Shown here: piece after piece, positions 24,477-32,048 of the stretch
Layout: the number at the start of each line of letters is the position of its first letter
Position numbering within the stretch: position 1 is the stretch's first letter
NCBI RefSeq assembly: GCF_025359345.1
Contig: NZ_JANYGQ010000028.1
Coordinates: 186,001-250,000, forward strand
Reading direction: 5' to 3'
Source: Mucilaginibacter sp.
Lineage (GTDB): Bacteria > Bacteroidota > Bacteroidia > Sphingobacteriales > Sphingobacteriaceae
Length of the DNA: 64,000 nucleotides
The notes under the pieces: generated by a model
Database searches by the model: none
The model's input: the letters and a program-made list of their open reading frames with translations, nothing else
What the model was told of the DNA's origin: nothing
Translations under genes and position numbers: made by a program

Positions 24477-27059
24477 ATGCCATCTACGTTAAAACTCAGC
24501 CAAAGAGAAACAGCTTTTAACAACGAAGTTGTAACCCGTTTTGAGTTATATAACAGCTTATTTCAAACGCTGCCCTTTTACCAGGTAAAAGATACGGGTA
24601 TTTTGCTGCCTTTTTTTAGCTCCCATTGCGAAAAAGAAGCAAATAAGCAGTTGTCGCCGTCAGAAATTATTGAGTCGTTCTTTAAAAAATATGTTCCTGA
24701 TATCGACCACCGCGAGCAGATAAACCGCATGTTCAGGTTTATCCAGTATATTGAGCGGCAGGTGGTTTTGTTTGATGCTATCGAAGATTCATCATTTAGC
24801 AAAATAGGTCGTGAAGACGAAACCGGCACCATGCAAAGCTTGTTGCAACAGGCATCGGTAAGCGAGCAGCAGCGCACCAACATCGCGAAAAAATTAGACG
24901 ACTTCTCATTGCGCCTGGTGCTTACCGCACATCCAACTCAATTTTATCCCGGCTCGGTTTTGGGTATCATGACGGATTTGATTGAAGCCTTAAAAACAAA
25001 CGACATCAATAGCATTGATGTTTTACTGCAGCAATTAGGCAAAACGCCGTTCTTTAATAAGAAATCGCCGACGCCATTTGACGAAGCTGTGAGCCTTGCC
25101 TGGTTTTTGGAAAATATATTCTATCACGCTGTTTCAGGTATACAAAACAAACTGGAAGACGAGTTTGAGCTGGATACCCATCGCGCTACCCAGTTGCTTG
25201 AAATGGGCTTTTGGCCTGGCGGCGACCGCGACGGCAACCCGAATGTAACTGCCGACAGCACAAAGTCTGTAGCTGCGTTTTTAAGGCAACGGGTTTTCAG
25301 GGCGTACTACCGCGATTTCAGGGTGCTGAAGCGCAGGATAACTTTCCGCGGCGTCGAGAAATTTATGGTGACGCTTGAAAAACTGGTATACGACAATGCC
25401 TACAGTAAGCAGGACCCCAAAAACGTTGCCCCCGAAATATTAGATACACTTTATGCCATAAGGCAGACCCTTATTGCCGATCACGATAGCCTGTTTGTAA
25501 AAGTAGTGGACGATCTGATTAAAAAGGTACGCTTATTTGGCTGTTATTTTGCCACACTTGATATAAGGCAGGACAGCCGCGTACTTAGAAAAGTATTCAA
25601 CTACGTTACCGAACATCGTAAAGCAGAAACCGGCATAATTGAAGGCTACGAAAAATTGGATGAAGCAGAAAAACTTGAACAATTAACATTTAATAAAGTT
25701 GATTTCCATTGCCCGGCTGACGCTGATTTTTTAATTGCCGATACGCTTAATACCATCAGGCTGATGAAGCAAATTCAGCATACCAATGGCGAAAAGGCCT
25801 GCCAGCGTTTTATCATCAGCAATTGTCAGCAAGCATCGGATATTTTGCAGCTGATTGATTTGTTTTTGTGGAGCGGCTGGGATAAAGATGGCCTTACTGT
25901 CGACTTTATGCCGCTGTTTGAAACCGTAAACGACCTTACCCATGCGGCAGGCGTTATGGAGAGCTTGTACACGCATCCATTTTATAAGGAACACCTGCAA
26001 AAAAGGGGTAACCTGCAAACAATTATGCTCGGCTTTTCAGATAGTACCAAAGATGGTGGTTACCTGATGGCCAACTGGTCTATTTACAAAGCCAAGGTTG
26101 AACTTACCTCAATGGCCCGTAAGTATGGCATTGATTTGGCATTTTTTGATGGCCGCGGCGGACCGCCGGCACGGGGTGGGGGTAAAACACATCGCTTTTA
26201 CGCCTCAATGGGCGCCGAAATTGAAAATCAGCATATACAGCTAACTATACAGGGGCAAACCGTAAGCTCGCAATACGGCTCGGTTGAGACTGCGCGGTTT
26301 AACATGGAGCAGTTGATTAATGCAGGCATAATATCTGCGCTGCATCCGAATCGTAACGACCTATTGGATGCCCGCCATAAAGAGTTAATAGCAAAAATGG
26401 CCGATGAGAGTTATAAACTGTTCCTCGACCTGCGCCAGCATCCTTTGTTTGTGGAATACCTGGAGAAATTCAGTCCGCTGAAATTGCTTTCGCACATCAA
26501 TATCAGCAGCCGGCCAACCAAGCGCAATACTGACGCCCAGTTAAAACTAGAAGATTTGCGCGCCATCAGCTTTGTAACATCATGGAGCCAGTTGAAACAA
26601 AGTATACCGGGTTTTTATGGTGTAGGCACAGCACTAAATAAAATGAAAGACAGCGGGCATTGGGAAGAAATTAAAGACCTGTATAGCCGTTCGGGATTTT
26701 TTAAAACGATGGTTGATAACTGTACCATGTCGATGTCCAAGTCCGATTTCAGGGTGACAGCTTATTTGGAGAAGGACAAAAAATTCGGCGCATTCTGGAA
26801 AATGCTGAAGGACGAATTTGAACTGACTAAAGCAATGCTGCTCGAACTAACCGGTAGCACAGTTTTGATGCAGGAATACCCCGTGGAGCGCAAATCGATC
26901 GCCATACGCGAAAAAATTGTGTTGCCGCTGGTAATAATGCAGCATTATGCATTGCAATGCTTAAATGATTGCCAGGACGAGGGGTTAACCAAGATTTACA
27001 ACAAACTGGTAATTCGTACAGTTTACGGTATTGTAAATGCCGGGCGAAACTTAGCCTAG
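24477..27059 (+). CDS. ppc: Phosphoenolpyruvate carboxylase
   Basis: An 860-residue enzyme that carboxylates PEP to oxaloacetate, replenishing the TCA cycle. Family motifs in order: LVLTAHPTQ with the catalytic His (about 158-166), FWPGGDRDGNPNVT (about 250), DIRQDSRVL, LGFSDSTKDGGYLMANW (about 520), the glycine loop FFDGRGGPPARGGGKTHRF, ISSRPTKR, and the extreme C-terminus TVYGIVNAGRNLA ending near the usual NTG. In the glycine loop, the His of the common FHGRGG motif is Asp here and the loop is extended. Single-gene unit with a hairpin terminator after it. No regulator is adjacent; allosteric control cannot be judged. Assignment is secure. Confidence 0.95.
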   Translation: MPSTLKLSQRETAFNNEVVTRFELYNSLFQTLPFYQVKDTGILLPFFSSHCEKEANKQLSPSEIIESFFKKYVPDIDHREQINRMFRFIQYIERQVVLFDAIEDSSFSKIGREDETGTMQSLLQQASVSEQQRTNIAKKLDDFSLRLVLTAHPTQFYPGSVLGIMTDLIEALKTNDINSIDVLLQQLGKTPFFNKKSPTPFDEAVSLAWFLENIFYHAVSGIQNKLEDEFELDTHRATQLLEMGFWPGGDRDGNPNVTADSTKSVAAFLRQRVFRAYYRDFRVLKRRITFRGVEKFMVTLEKLVYDNAYSKQDPKNVAPEILDTLYAIRQTLIADHDSLFVKVVDDLIKKVRLFGCYFATLDIRQDSRVLRKVFNYVTEHRKAETGIIEGYEKLDEAEKLEQLTFNKVDFHCPADADFLIADTLNTIRLMKQIQHTNGEKACQRFIISNCQQASDILQLIDLFLWSGWDKDGLTVDFMPLFETVNDLTHAAGVMESLYTHPFYKEHLQKRGNLQTIMLGFSDSTKDGGYLMANWSIYKAKVELTSMARKYGIDLAFFDGRGGPPARGGGKTHRFYASMGAEIENQHIQLTIQGQTVSSQYGSVETARFNMEQLINAGIISALHPNRNDLLDARHKELIAKMADESYKLFLDLRQHPLFVEYLEKFSPLKLLSHINISSRPTKRNTDAQLKLEDLRAISFVTSWSQLKQSIPGFYGVGTALNKMKDSGHWEEIKDLYSRSGFFKTMVDNCTMSMSKSDFRVTAYLEKDKKFGAFWKMLKDEFELTKAMLLELTGSTVLMQEYPVERKSIAIREKIVLPLVIMQHYALQCLNDCQDEGLTKIYNKLVIRTVYGIVNAGRNLA

Positions 27060-27080
27060 CGGCAGTTCGAAAAATCAAGA

Positions 27081-27130
27081 AAGTCCGAAAGATGGTTTTG
27101 TGTTGAGCAAACTAGCTTTCGGACTTTTTA
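27081..27130 (+). terminator. Terminator after ppc built from AGTCCGAAAG repeats
   Basis: AAGTCCGAAAG (27081-27091) pairs with CTTTCGGACTT (27116-27126), followed by TTTA. Further degenerate copies (GACTTTCCGGACTCCCGGAC) follow to about 27185. The same 10-mer recurs elsewhere in the window, so the terminator is formed by a dispersed repeat. Confidence 0.7.
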
Positions 27131-27289
27131 ATTCCAGCTTTCGCGCCTTTTCGTCTTTGCTGACTTTCCGGACTCCCGGACTCTCCAGTCTTTCTTGACT
27201 TAAATGATATTCCTCACAATCATCCTTATGCTCAAACCTCTTGTGAGTTTAATTGTTATATTCGTAAGCATATAAGCTAACCACCATTA

Positions 27290-27817
27290 ATGAAGAACTT
27301 AATTTACCTGGCTGCGGGAATGATATTCCTGTTTTTTGCACAGGGTTGCCAGGATAAAAAAGGGAAGAACTACAACCAAATAAACGACGACCAGGATGGT
27401 ATCGCATTTATAAAAAATGGTATCGAGGGTGGGCTTATGGAAATAAAAGCATCGGGTATGGTTATCACCAAATCAAATAATCACCGGGTTATCAGCCTGG
27501 CAAAAATGATAATTGACGACCATACACAATTTGGCGACGACCTGGAAAAACTCAAAACAGATAAAAAGATAACTGAAGCAGACAGTATCAGCCCGGCACA
27601 TCAGCTACAGTTAAACGACCTCGAGAAGAAAAAAGGGACCGAATTTGACAAAGCCTACCTGCAAATGATTGTGGTTGACCACGAGGGTGCTGTAAAACTA
27701 TTTACCAGTGCCTCCGCAAACACTGATAGCAAAATAAAAAAAGTTGCAACGCAAAACCTGACCACCATTAAAATGCATTTAGATTCGGCAAACGCCATTT
27801 GTATAAGTTTGAAATAA
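27290..27817 (+). CDS. DUF4142 lipoprotein
   Basis: A 175-residue protein with the lipobox MIFLFFAQGC, Cys at about 20, followed by a polar linker. The mature part matches DUF4142: FIKNGIEGGLMEIKASGMVI, IISLAKMIIDDHTQF-like helix (VISLAKMIIDDHTQFGDDLE), FDKAYLQMIVVDHEGAVKLF and a closing helix. The conserved His residues in DDH and VDH are family hallmarks and could bind metal, as the domain is a ferritin-like four-helix bundle. It should be tethered in the periplasm. Its role is unsettled, with stress-related suggestions in the literature. It precedes tmk by 75 bases with a separate promoter core. Confidence 0.85.
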   Translation: MKNLIYLAAGMIFLFFAQGCQDKKGKNYNQINDDQDGIAFIKNGIEGGLMEIKASGMVITKSNNHRVISLAKMIIDDHTQFGDDLEKLKTDKKITEADSISPAHQLQLNDLEKKKGTEFDKAYLQMIVVDHEGAVKLFTSASANTDSKIKKVATQNLTTIKMHLDSANAICISLK

Positions 27818-27866
27818 ATTTATCCCTTCGCTGCTGATAAAATCAAAGATTTCTTTCGTAAGGCTG

Positions 27867-27874
27867 TATATTTG
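27867..27874 (+). promoter_or_regulatory. -7 promoter core before tmk
   Basis: TATATTTG, a perfect TAnnTTTG, lies 18 bases before the chosen ATG. It overlaps the TTG at 27872 that would give an N-terminal extension, which argues against that start. Confidence 0.45.
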
Positions 27875-27892
27875 GGCGTATACAAATATTTA

Positions 27893-28531
27893 ATGAAGAA
27901 ATACTTTTTTATAGCCTTTGAAGGTATAGATGGCAGCGGCAAGAGCACCCAGGTAAAATTATTGAAAGAGAAACTGGAAGCAGCCGGCCAGAAAGTTTAC
28001 GTTACCTGCGAGCCAACCGATAGCCCTCCCGGCAAAATGATCAGGGATATGTTCAATCACCGGATTGACAGCGACCACCGGACTATAGCTGCGCTATTTG
28101 TGGCCGACCGGCTAAACCATATTCTGAACAAGAAAGACGGGTTGCTGAAAATGTTATCGGAAGGATATACGGTTATCACCGACAGGTATTACTTTTCATC
28201 ATATGCCTACCAAAGCCCGCATATCGACCAGGATTGGGTGATAAAGGCCAACTCCCTCAGTGCGGGTTTGCTGCGCCCTGATTTAAACATCTACATAGAT
28301 ATTTCGCCCGAAATAAGCATGGAACGACTTAACAAAGGCCGTACTTCTATTGAACTTTACGAAACACTGGATAATTTGCGTGTAGTACGGAACAAATACC
28401 TTGAAATAATTGATTTATTGAAGGACGAGGAAAAAGTTTTTATCGCAAATGGCAATCAAAGCCCGCAGAATACGTCAAAAGATATTTGGGACAACGTGGC
28501 AAGCATGCTGCAAGAAAATTCAGAGAAATAA
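27893..28531 (+). CDS. tmk: Thymidylate kinase
   Basis: The ATG at 27893 is preferred: the product MKKYFFIAFEGIDGSGKST starts just before the P-loop, as in other Tmk proteins, and an upstream TTG overlaps the promoter core. It has 212 residues. Phosphate-binding GIDGSGKST is at 11-19, CEPTDSPPGKMIRD holds the substrate-binding E-P-x motif, and DRYYFSSYAYQ is the TMP-site signature. DRLNHI and the lid segment LNKGRTSIELYETLD follow. The enzyme phosphorylates dTMP to dTDP in dTTP synthesis. Length and motifs are standard. Firm assignment. Confidence 0.95.
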   Translation: MKKYFFIAFEGIDGSGKSTQVKLLKEKLEAAGQKVYVTCEPTDSPPGKMIRDMFNHRIDSDHRTIAALFVADRLNHILNKKDGLLKMLSEGYTVITDRYYFSSYAYQSPHIDQDWVIKANSLSAGLLRPDLNIYIDISPEISMERLNKGRTSIELYETLDNLRVVRNKYLEIIDLLKDEEKVFIANGNQSPQNTSKDIWDNVASMLQENSEK

Positions 28532-28551
28532 AAGCTGTGATATTTATGCTA

Positions 28552-28677
28552 TTAATTGCCTTTACGGGCGGGAAGCGGAGATTTACTCTTAACAGGCACA
28601 GGTGCTAAAACAGGTTTTTTATTGTTTGGCAGGAAACCATTTCTAACTAAGAAGTCTATCAGTATATTCCCTTTCAT
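28552..28677 (-). CDS. Small basic ORF, 41 residues, unrecognised
   Basis: In the gap between tmk and the DUF763 gene, a frame runs from ATG at 28675-28677 to TAA at 28552-28554. It encodes MKGNILIDFLVRNGFLPNNK, then a Lys/Pro-rich tail (KPVLAPVPVKSKSPLPARKG then N). The hydrophobic-then-basic layout and the A-P-V-P-V-K tail look like a real small protein rather than random sequence. No ribosome site or promoter is obvious, and frames of this length arise by chance. Reported as a candidate only. If it is not coding, this 290-base gap holds nothing else I can identify. Confidence 0.35.
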   Translation of the reverse strand: MKGNILIDFLVRNGFLPNNKKPVLAPVPVKSKSPLPARKGN

Positions 28678-28822
28678 GATGTTCAATTTTAATGATTATA
28701 ATCTATCAAACGCTTTCTGTTCTTCAAAATTATAAATTATTAGCACAATTCCAAATTTATTTGGTTTCTAATTAAGCAAAACCACCTTTTATTATGATTT
28801 ATACAATTAAATACCCTTTAAA

Positions 28823-30025
28823 TTAAAATAATTTAAGCTGTTGTTGCTTAGGCGGTTGCGCTTTACCAAAAACAGTGCGACCGCCGTACTTCCATGAGTT
28901 GTGCCTTTCTTCTTCGATAACCTTATCAAAATTAGCATTCGGTGTAAAATTTTCTTCGGCACGCTGTGCAACCTGGGTTAAACGCCTGATGGCCTCATTT
29001 TTTTCATTCAAGCCTAATTTCGACTTATGGATAGCAGTTTGCAGCACACCTATGGTTTCGTCGTAAACTTTGGTAGGTACCGGGAAGGGGTGTCCATCTT
29101 TACCGCCATGAGCAAATGAAAAGCGGGCAGGGTCTTTAAACCGCGATGGCGTGCCATGGATCACCTCGCTAACCAACGCCAGCGATTGCAGTGTGCGCGG
29201 CCCAAGACCTTGTAATTGAAGTAAACCCTCAAAATCCTTTGGCTGCTTTTCGTGCGCCAGCCATAAAACTGCACCAAGCCTTTTTAGGTCGACATCCTTT
29301 GCCCTGACATCGTGGTGAGCAGGCATAGTCAGCTTGCCAATTTCTTTCAGCATTGTGTCAGGGTTTTCGCCGGCGATTTGCATAATGCCTTTGCGCGAAC
29401 TGTCGGCCTGTTTATCAGCCATATTTAAAATACTGCCGGTATTTTGCCCGTAAATAAAAGTGTGCGGATCGTTAACAAATGACGTTAGTTGTTCTGAATG
29501 CCAGTGATAGCGGCGGGCAGTTTTGCTTTGGGCGCTCATGCCTTGCTGTACCACGGCCCATTTGCCGCTGCTGCTTAAAATAAAATTATGGGTGTATAGC
29601 TGGAAGCCGTCCTGTATGGCAGTATTATCTACTTTGGCGCTTAGCTTGCTGCATTTTACAAGGTGGTTGCCGTCCAGCCCGGTGGTTTCGCTGACTTTTA
29701 TCAACTCTTCGGGCGTACGGCGCGAATGGTTACCCTTGCCGCCGCAAATATAAATACCAAGTTCTTTGCTGTGCTGGTTAACAGAACGTTTTAATGCACC
29801 CATCACCGATGTGGTAATACCTGATGAATGCCAGTCCATCCCCATTACCGCGCCCAGGCTCTGGAACCAGAATGGGTCGCTCAGGCGACGCAAAACCTCG
29901 TCGCGGCCATAGTCCAGCACAATGTTCTCAACTACCGCCAGGCCCAGTTTTGCCATCCGCTCGGCAAGCCAAGCAGGTACGTAGCCATAATGCAAAGGCA
30001 AGTCCGCAATCCCGGAACGCTTCAT
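28823..30025 (-). CDS. DUF763 protein with helix-hairpin-helix motif
   Basis: A 400-residue soluble protein starting MKRSGIADLPLHYGYVPAWL, the hallmark opening of DUF763, and continuing with FWFQSLGAVMGMDWHSSGIT, YICGGKGNHSRRTPEE, and the central NFILSSSGKWAVVQQGMSAQ, then RYHWHSEQL. Around 265-290, LLQLQGLGPRTLQSLALVSE is a helix-hairpin-helix of the kind that contacts DNA backbone. The family is widespread in archaea and scattered in bacteria, with no established function; DNA binding is inferred from that motif. It is divergent from the Crp/Fnr gene with 95 bases between their starts. Family call is secure. Confidence 0.85.
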   Translation of the reverse strand: MKRSGIADLPLHYGYVPAWLAERMAKLGLAVVENIVLDYGRDEVLRRLSDPFWFQSLGAVMGMDWHSSGITTSVMGALKRSVNQHSKELGIYICGGKGNHSRRTPEELIKVSETTGLDGNHLVKCSKLSAKVDNTAIQDGFQLYTHNFILSSSGKWAVVQQGMSAQSKTARRYHWHSEQLTSFVNDPHTFIYGQNTGSILNMADKQADSSRKGIMQIAGENPDTMLKEIGKLTMPAHHDVRAKDVDLKRLGAVLWLAHEKQPKDFEGLLQLQGLGPRTLQSLALVSEVIHGTPSRFKDPARFSFAHGGKDGHPFPVPTKVYDETIGVLQTAIHKSKLGLNEKNEAIRRLTQVAQRAEENFTPNANFDKVIEEERHNSWKYGGRTVFGKAQPPKQQQLKLF

Positions 30026-30081
30026 GCTAACAAAATTAGTAAATTAATATGATAAATGATAGACACAACTCCGGCTTAGCT

Positions 30082-30115
30082 TTTGTTAATCGCTCCCTGA
30101 TTTTTTATAATTTAG
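30082..30115 (+). promoter_or_regulatory. Promoter of the Crp/Fnr gene
   Basis: TTTG at 30082-30085, 22 bases, then TAATTTAG at 30108-30115 (seven of eight with TAnnTTTG), ending 5 bases before the ATG at 30121. Transcription would begin at or beside the start codon. Confidence 0.45.
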
Positions 30116-30120
30116 CTGCA

Positions 30121-30756
30121 ATGAAATCAGAATCGCAAGTATTAGAAGCATTTCCGCTGCTGCAAAAACCCGAACTTGTGTAGGAGATTTTGGAAAATGC
30201 TACCATTATGGTAGCTAAAGCCGGGGACGTAATTGTTCGGGAAGGCCAGTATTTAAAAGTGTTGCCATTAATGCTCAATGGCTCGTTACGGGTAACCCAG
30301 CAATCCGACGGGCGGGAGATTTTATTATACTTCGTTCAACCGGGAGAAACGTGCATTATGTCGTTAACGTCGTGCTTTTTTAACGTAAAAAGCCCCTCAA
30401 CAGCTATTGTAGAAACTGATTCCGAAATATTGTGCATCCCCACCCGCTTTGTTAAAGAGTGGCAACGCAAGCACGATGCCTGGAATGAATTTGTATTGCG
30501 CACTTTCCAGTCGCGGTATAATGAATTGCTCGATTTGTTTAACGCTGTGGTTTTTAGTAGCATTGAAAACCGGATAGCCAGTTATCTGAAAAACTACGCC
30601 GCAATGCAACATACCAATACAGTGCCCATTACACACCAGGCGCTGGCCAATGCGCTAGGCACAACCCGAGTGGTGATATCGCGTATCCTGAAACGCTTTG
30701 AACAGGAGGGTAAAATAGATCTGCATCACCGCAGCATCCGGATTATCAAGCTATAA
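30121..30756 (+). pseudogene. Crp/Fnr-family regulator interrupted by an in-frame amber codon
   Basis: The frame opens at ATG 30121 and encodes MKSESQVLEAFPLLQKPELV, then TAG at 30181-30183, then continues in the same frame to 30756. The segment before the stop is a normal N-terminal helix of this family and is in register with the rest, so a single base change (for example CAG or AAG to TAG) explains it. Downstream are the cNMP-type beta-roll (VAKAGDVIVREGQYLKVLPL, ILLYFVQPGETCIMSLTSCF), the dimer helix WNEFVLRTFQSRYNELLDLF and the winged HTH (THQALANALGTTRVVISRIL). Re-initiation at TTG 30190 or ATG 30208 could yield a 188- or 182-residue protein with both domains. It may be a true mutation, a sequencing error or suppressed. 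Probable regulator of the two following genes. Confidence 0.85.
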
Positions 30757-30766
30757 TATCCAGGCT

Positions 30767-30811
30767 TGTATCAAAAGATACATGATAACTATTTGTGGCA
30801 ATTTAGTTTTG
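30767..30811 (+). promoter_or_regulatory. Operator-promoter unit A (TGTATC-N4-GATACA)
   Basis: The perfect palindrome TGTATC-AAAA-GATACA (30767-30782) is followed after exactly 21 bases by TAGTTTTG (30804-30811), a perfect TAnnTTTG. The operator centre would be near -42, the class II activator position for Crp-type proteins. It lies 35 bases upstream of the small membrane protein gene and 10 bases after the Crp/Fnr stop codon. Confidence 0.7.
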
Positions 30812-30846
30812 GCTGAGAAAATCATCGTCAAACTAATTTTACGAAT

Positions 30847-31224
30847 ATGGATACCACTAAAATAATTCGCCTGCATAGCTGCGTACTGATTATTTGCAGT
30901 ATAATAGGAGGGCTGGGCTACTATTTACAGTACAACTATTTTCAAATAACGTCCTGCATCCCGGCAATTATTGGCTGTGTCCTGCTGCTCATCACCACGC
31001 TCAATTTTAAAAACAAGCGCATTCAATTCATGCTACTCTTCCTGGTTACGTTGGTGTTTGGTATTATACTAACGCGCATGTCGGTTAAGTTTATCCCGCA
31101 GCAGTTTCAGCCTATGCGCAAACGGTTGTACTTCCCGGTGATGGCGCTGTCATCAATAATTGCAGTCATCATTATGGCAGGTAACTACACCAAAGCCAAA
31201 AGAAATGGCCACAAGTTGCTGTAG
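30847..31224 (+). CDS. Small four-helix membrane protein, unknown function
   Basis: A 125-residue protein that is mostly membrane helices: about 10-27 (SCVLIICSIIGGLGYYL), 36-52 (SCIPAIIGCVLLLITTL), 58-76 (IQFMLLFLVTLVFGIILTR) and 95-112 (FPVMALSSIIAVIIMAGNY), with a basic tail KAKRNGHKLL inside the cell. No signal peptide or enzymatic motif. It lies 90 bases after the Crp/Fnr gene and behind operator-promoter unit A, so control by that regulator is likely. I do not recognise a named family. Confidence 0.7.
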   Translation: MDTTKIIRLHSCVLIICSIIGGLGYYLQYNYFQITSCIPAIIGCVLLLITTLNFKNKRIQFMLLFLVTLVFGIILTRMSVKFIPQQFQPMRKRLYFPVMALSSIIAVIIMAGNYTKAKRNGHKLL

Positions 31225-31249
31225 AAAATATTTGCATTTTTTTGCTTGT

Positions 31250-31294
31250 TGTATCTTTTGATACATTTTTCGGTCTTTCGGCAAGGTAGCTTTG
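31250..31294 (+). promoter_or_regulatory. Operator-promoter unit B (TGTATC-N4-GATACA)
   Basis: The palindrome TGTATC-TTTT-GATACA (31250-31265) is followed after exactly 21 bases by TAGCTTTG (31287-31294). It is identical in half-sites, spacing and promoter core to unit A; only the central N4 is complementary (TTTT instead of AAAA). It lies 29 bases before the DinB gene. Confidence 0.7.
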
Positions 31295-31323
31295 CTTCGT
31301 AATAATTTAATAAACAACATTTT

Positions 31324-31821
31324 ATGAATTCAAAAAGTTTAATTGCAGAAATTGATTTTGAAGTAGTTTCAACACAAAAATTACTTGAAAGGCTCCCTGA
31401 AGAAAAGCTGGGATGGAAACCCCACGAAAAGGCCATGACACTTGGCCAGTTAGCGTATCATGTAGCAATAATACCGGGCAAATACCTGGAGTTTGCTAAT
31501 AGTGGTAAAACAAACCTCGAGGTTTTAGTCGCGCATTACATCCCGGCTTCAAAAAACGAAATTACGGCCGGCTTCTCAAAAAGTATAGCAACAGCACGCC
31601 AAATACTTGAAAGCGCCACCGATGAATGGGACACCCAAAATTGGGAACTGATAAAAGATGGTAAAAGCATTTTTGCCATCCCGCGTTCGCTCATGTGCAG
31701 GTTGCTGGTGCTTAACCACTGGTACCATCACCGCGGCGAACTGGTAACCTACCTGCGTACCCTCAACGTGCTTATACCCTCAGTTTACGGCCCAAGCGCC
31801 GACGAAGATCCATTTGCTTAA
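31324..31821 (+). CDS. DinB-like four-helix bundle protein
   Basis: A 165-residue soluble protein. Helix pattern and motifs fit the DinB/YfiT superfamily: EKLGWKPHEKAMTLGQLAYH with the first metal-ligand His in LAYHVA, and LVLNHWYHHRGELVTYLRTL with the paired His residues of the HxxxH-type site. Together these form a three-His metal centre. Members include thiol-S-transferases and many uncharacterised stress proteins; this one has no clear substrate. The gene has its own promoter with the palindrome shared with the upstream membrane-protein gene, so it is probably under the adjacent Crp/Fnr regulator. A strong terminator follows. Confidence 0.85.
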   Translation: MNSKSLIAEIDFEVVSTQKLLERLPEEKLGWKPHEKAMTLGQLAYHVAIIPGKYLEFANSGKTNLEVLVAHYIPASKNEITAGFSKSIATARQILESATDEWDTQNWELIKDGKSIFAIPRSLMCRLLVLNHWYHHRGELVTYLRTLNVLIPSVYGPSADEDPFA

Positions 31822-31846
31822 TGTGTGTTTGATACCCTGGATTAGG

Positions 31847-31872
31847 AAGCCTGTGCTTGCACGGGCTTTTTG
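31847..31872 (+). terminator. Terminator after the DinB gene
   Basis: AAGCCTGTGC (31847-31856) pairs with GCACGGGCTT (31859-31868), one G-T pair and a two-base apical gap, followed by TTT. A similar AGCCTGTGC stem closes the PI-PLC operon at 60880. Confidence 0.8.
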
Positions 31873-32048
31873 CGTTTATTGTCTTCTTCGTATCTCCGTG
31901 GTTTAATTTCCCGAACAAAATCATCACAGTTATATTTTACCCCCTACAACCCTGCTACAAACTTTTTAAATTGTTTTAATAACTTGTAAATGCTAAACTT
32001 TTGCGTTAAATATGTAAGTCAATCCAAACCGGCTATTAAACCAAATTC

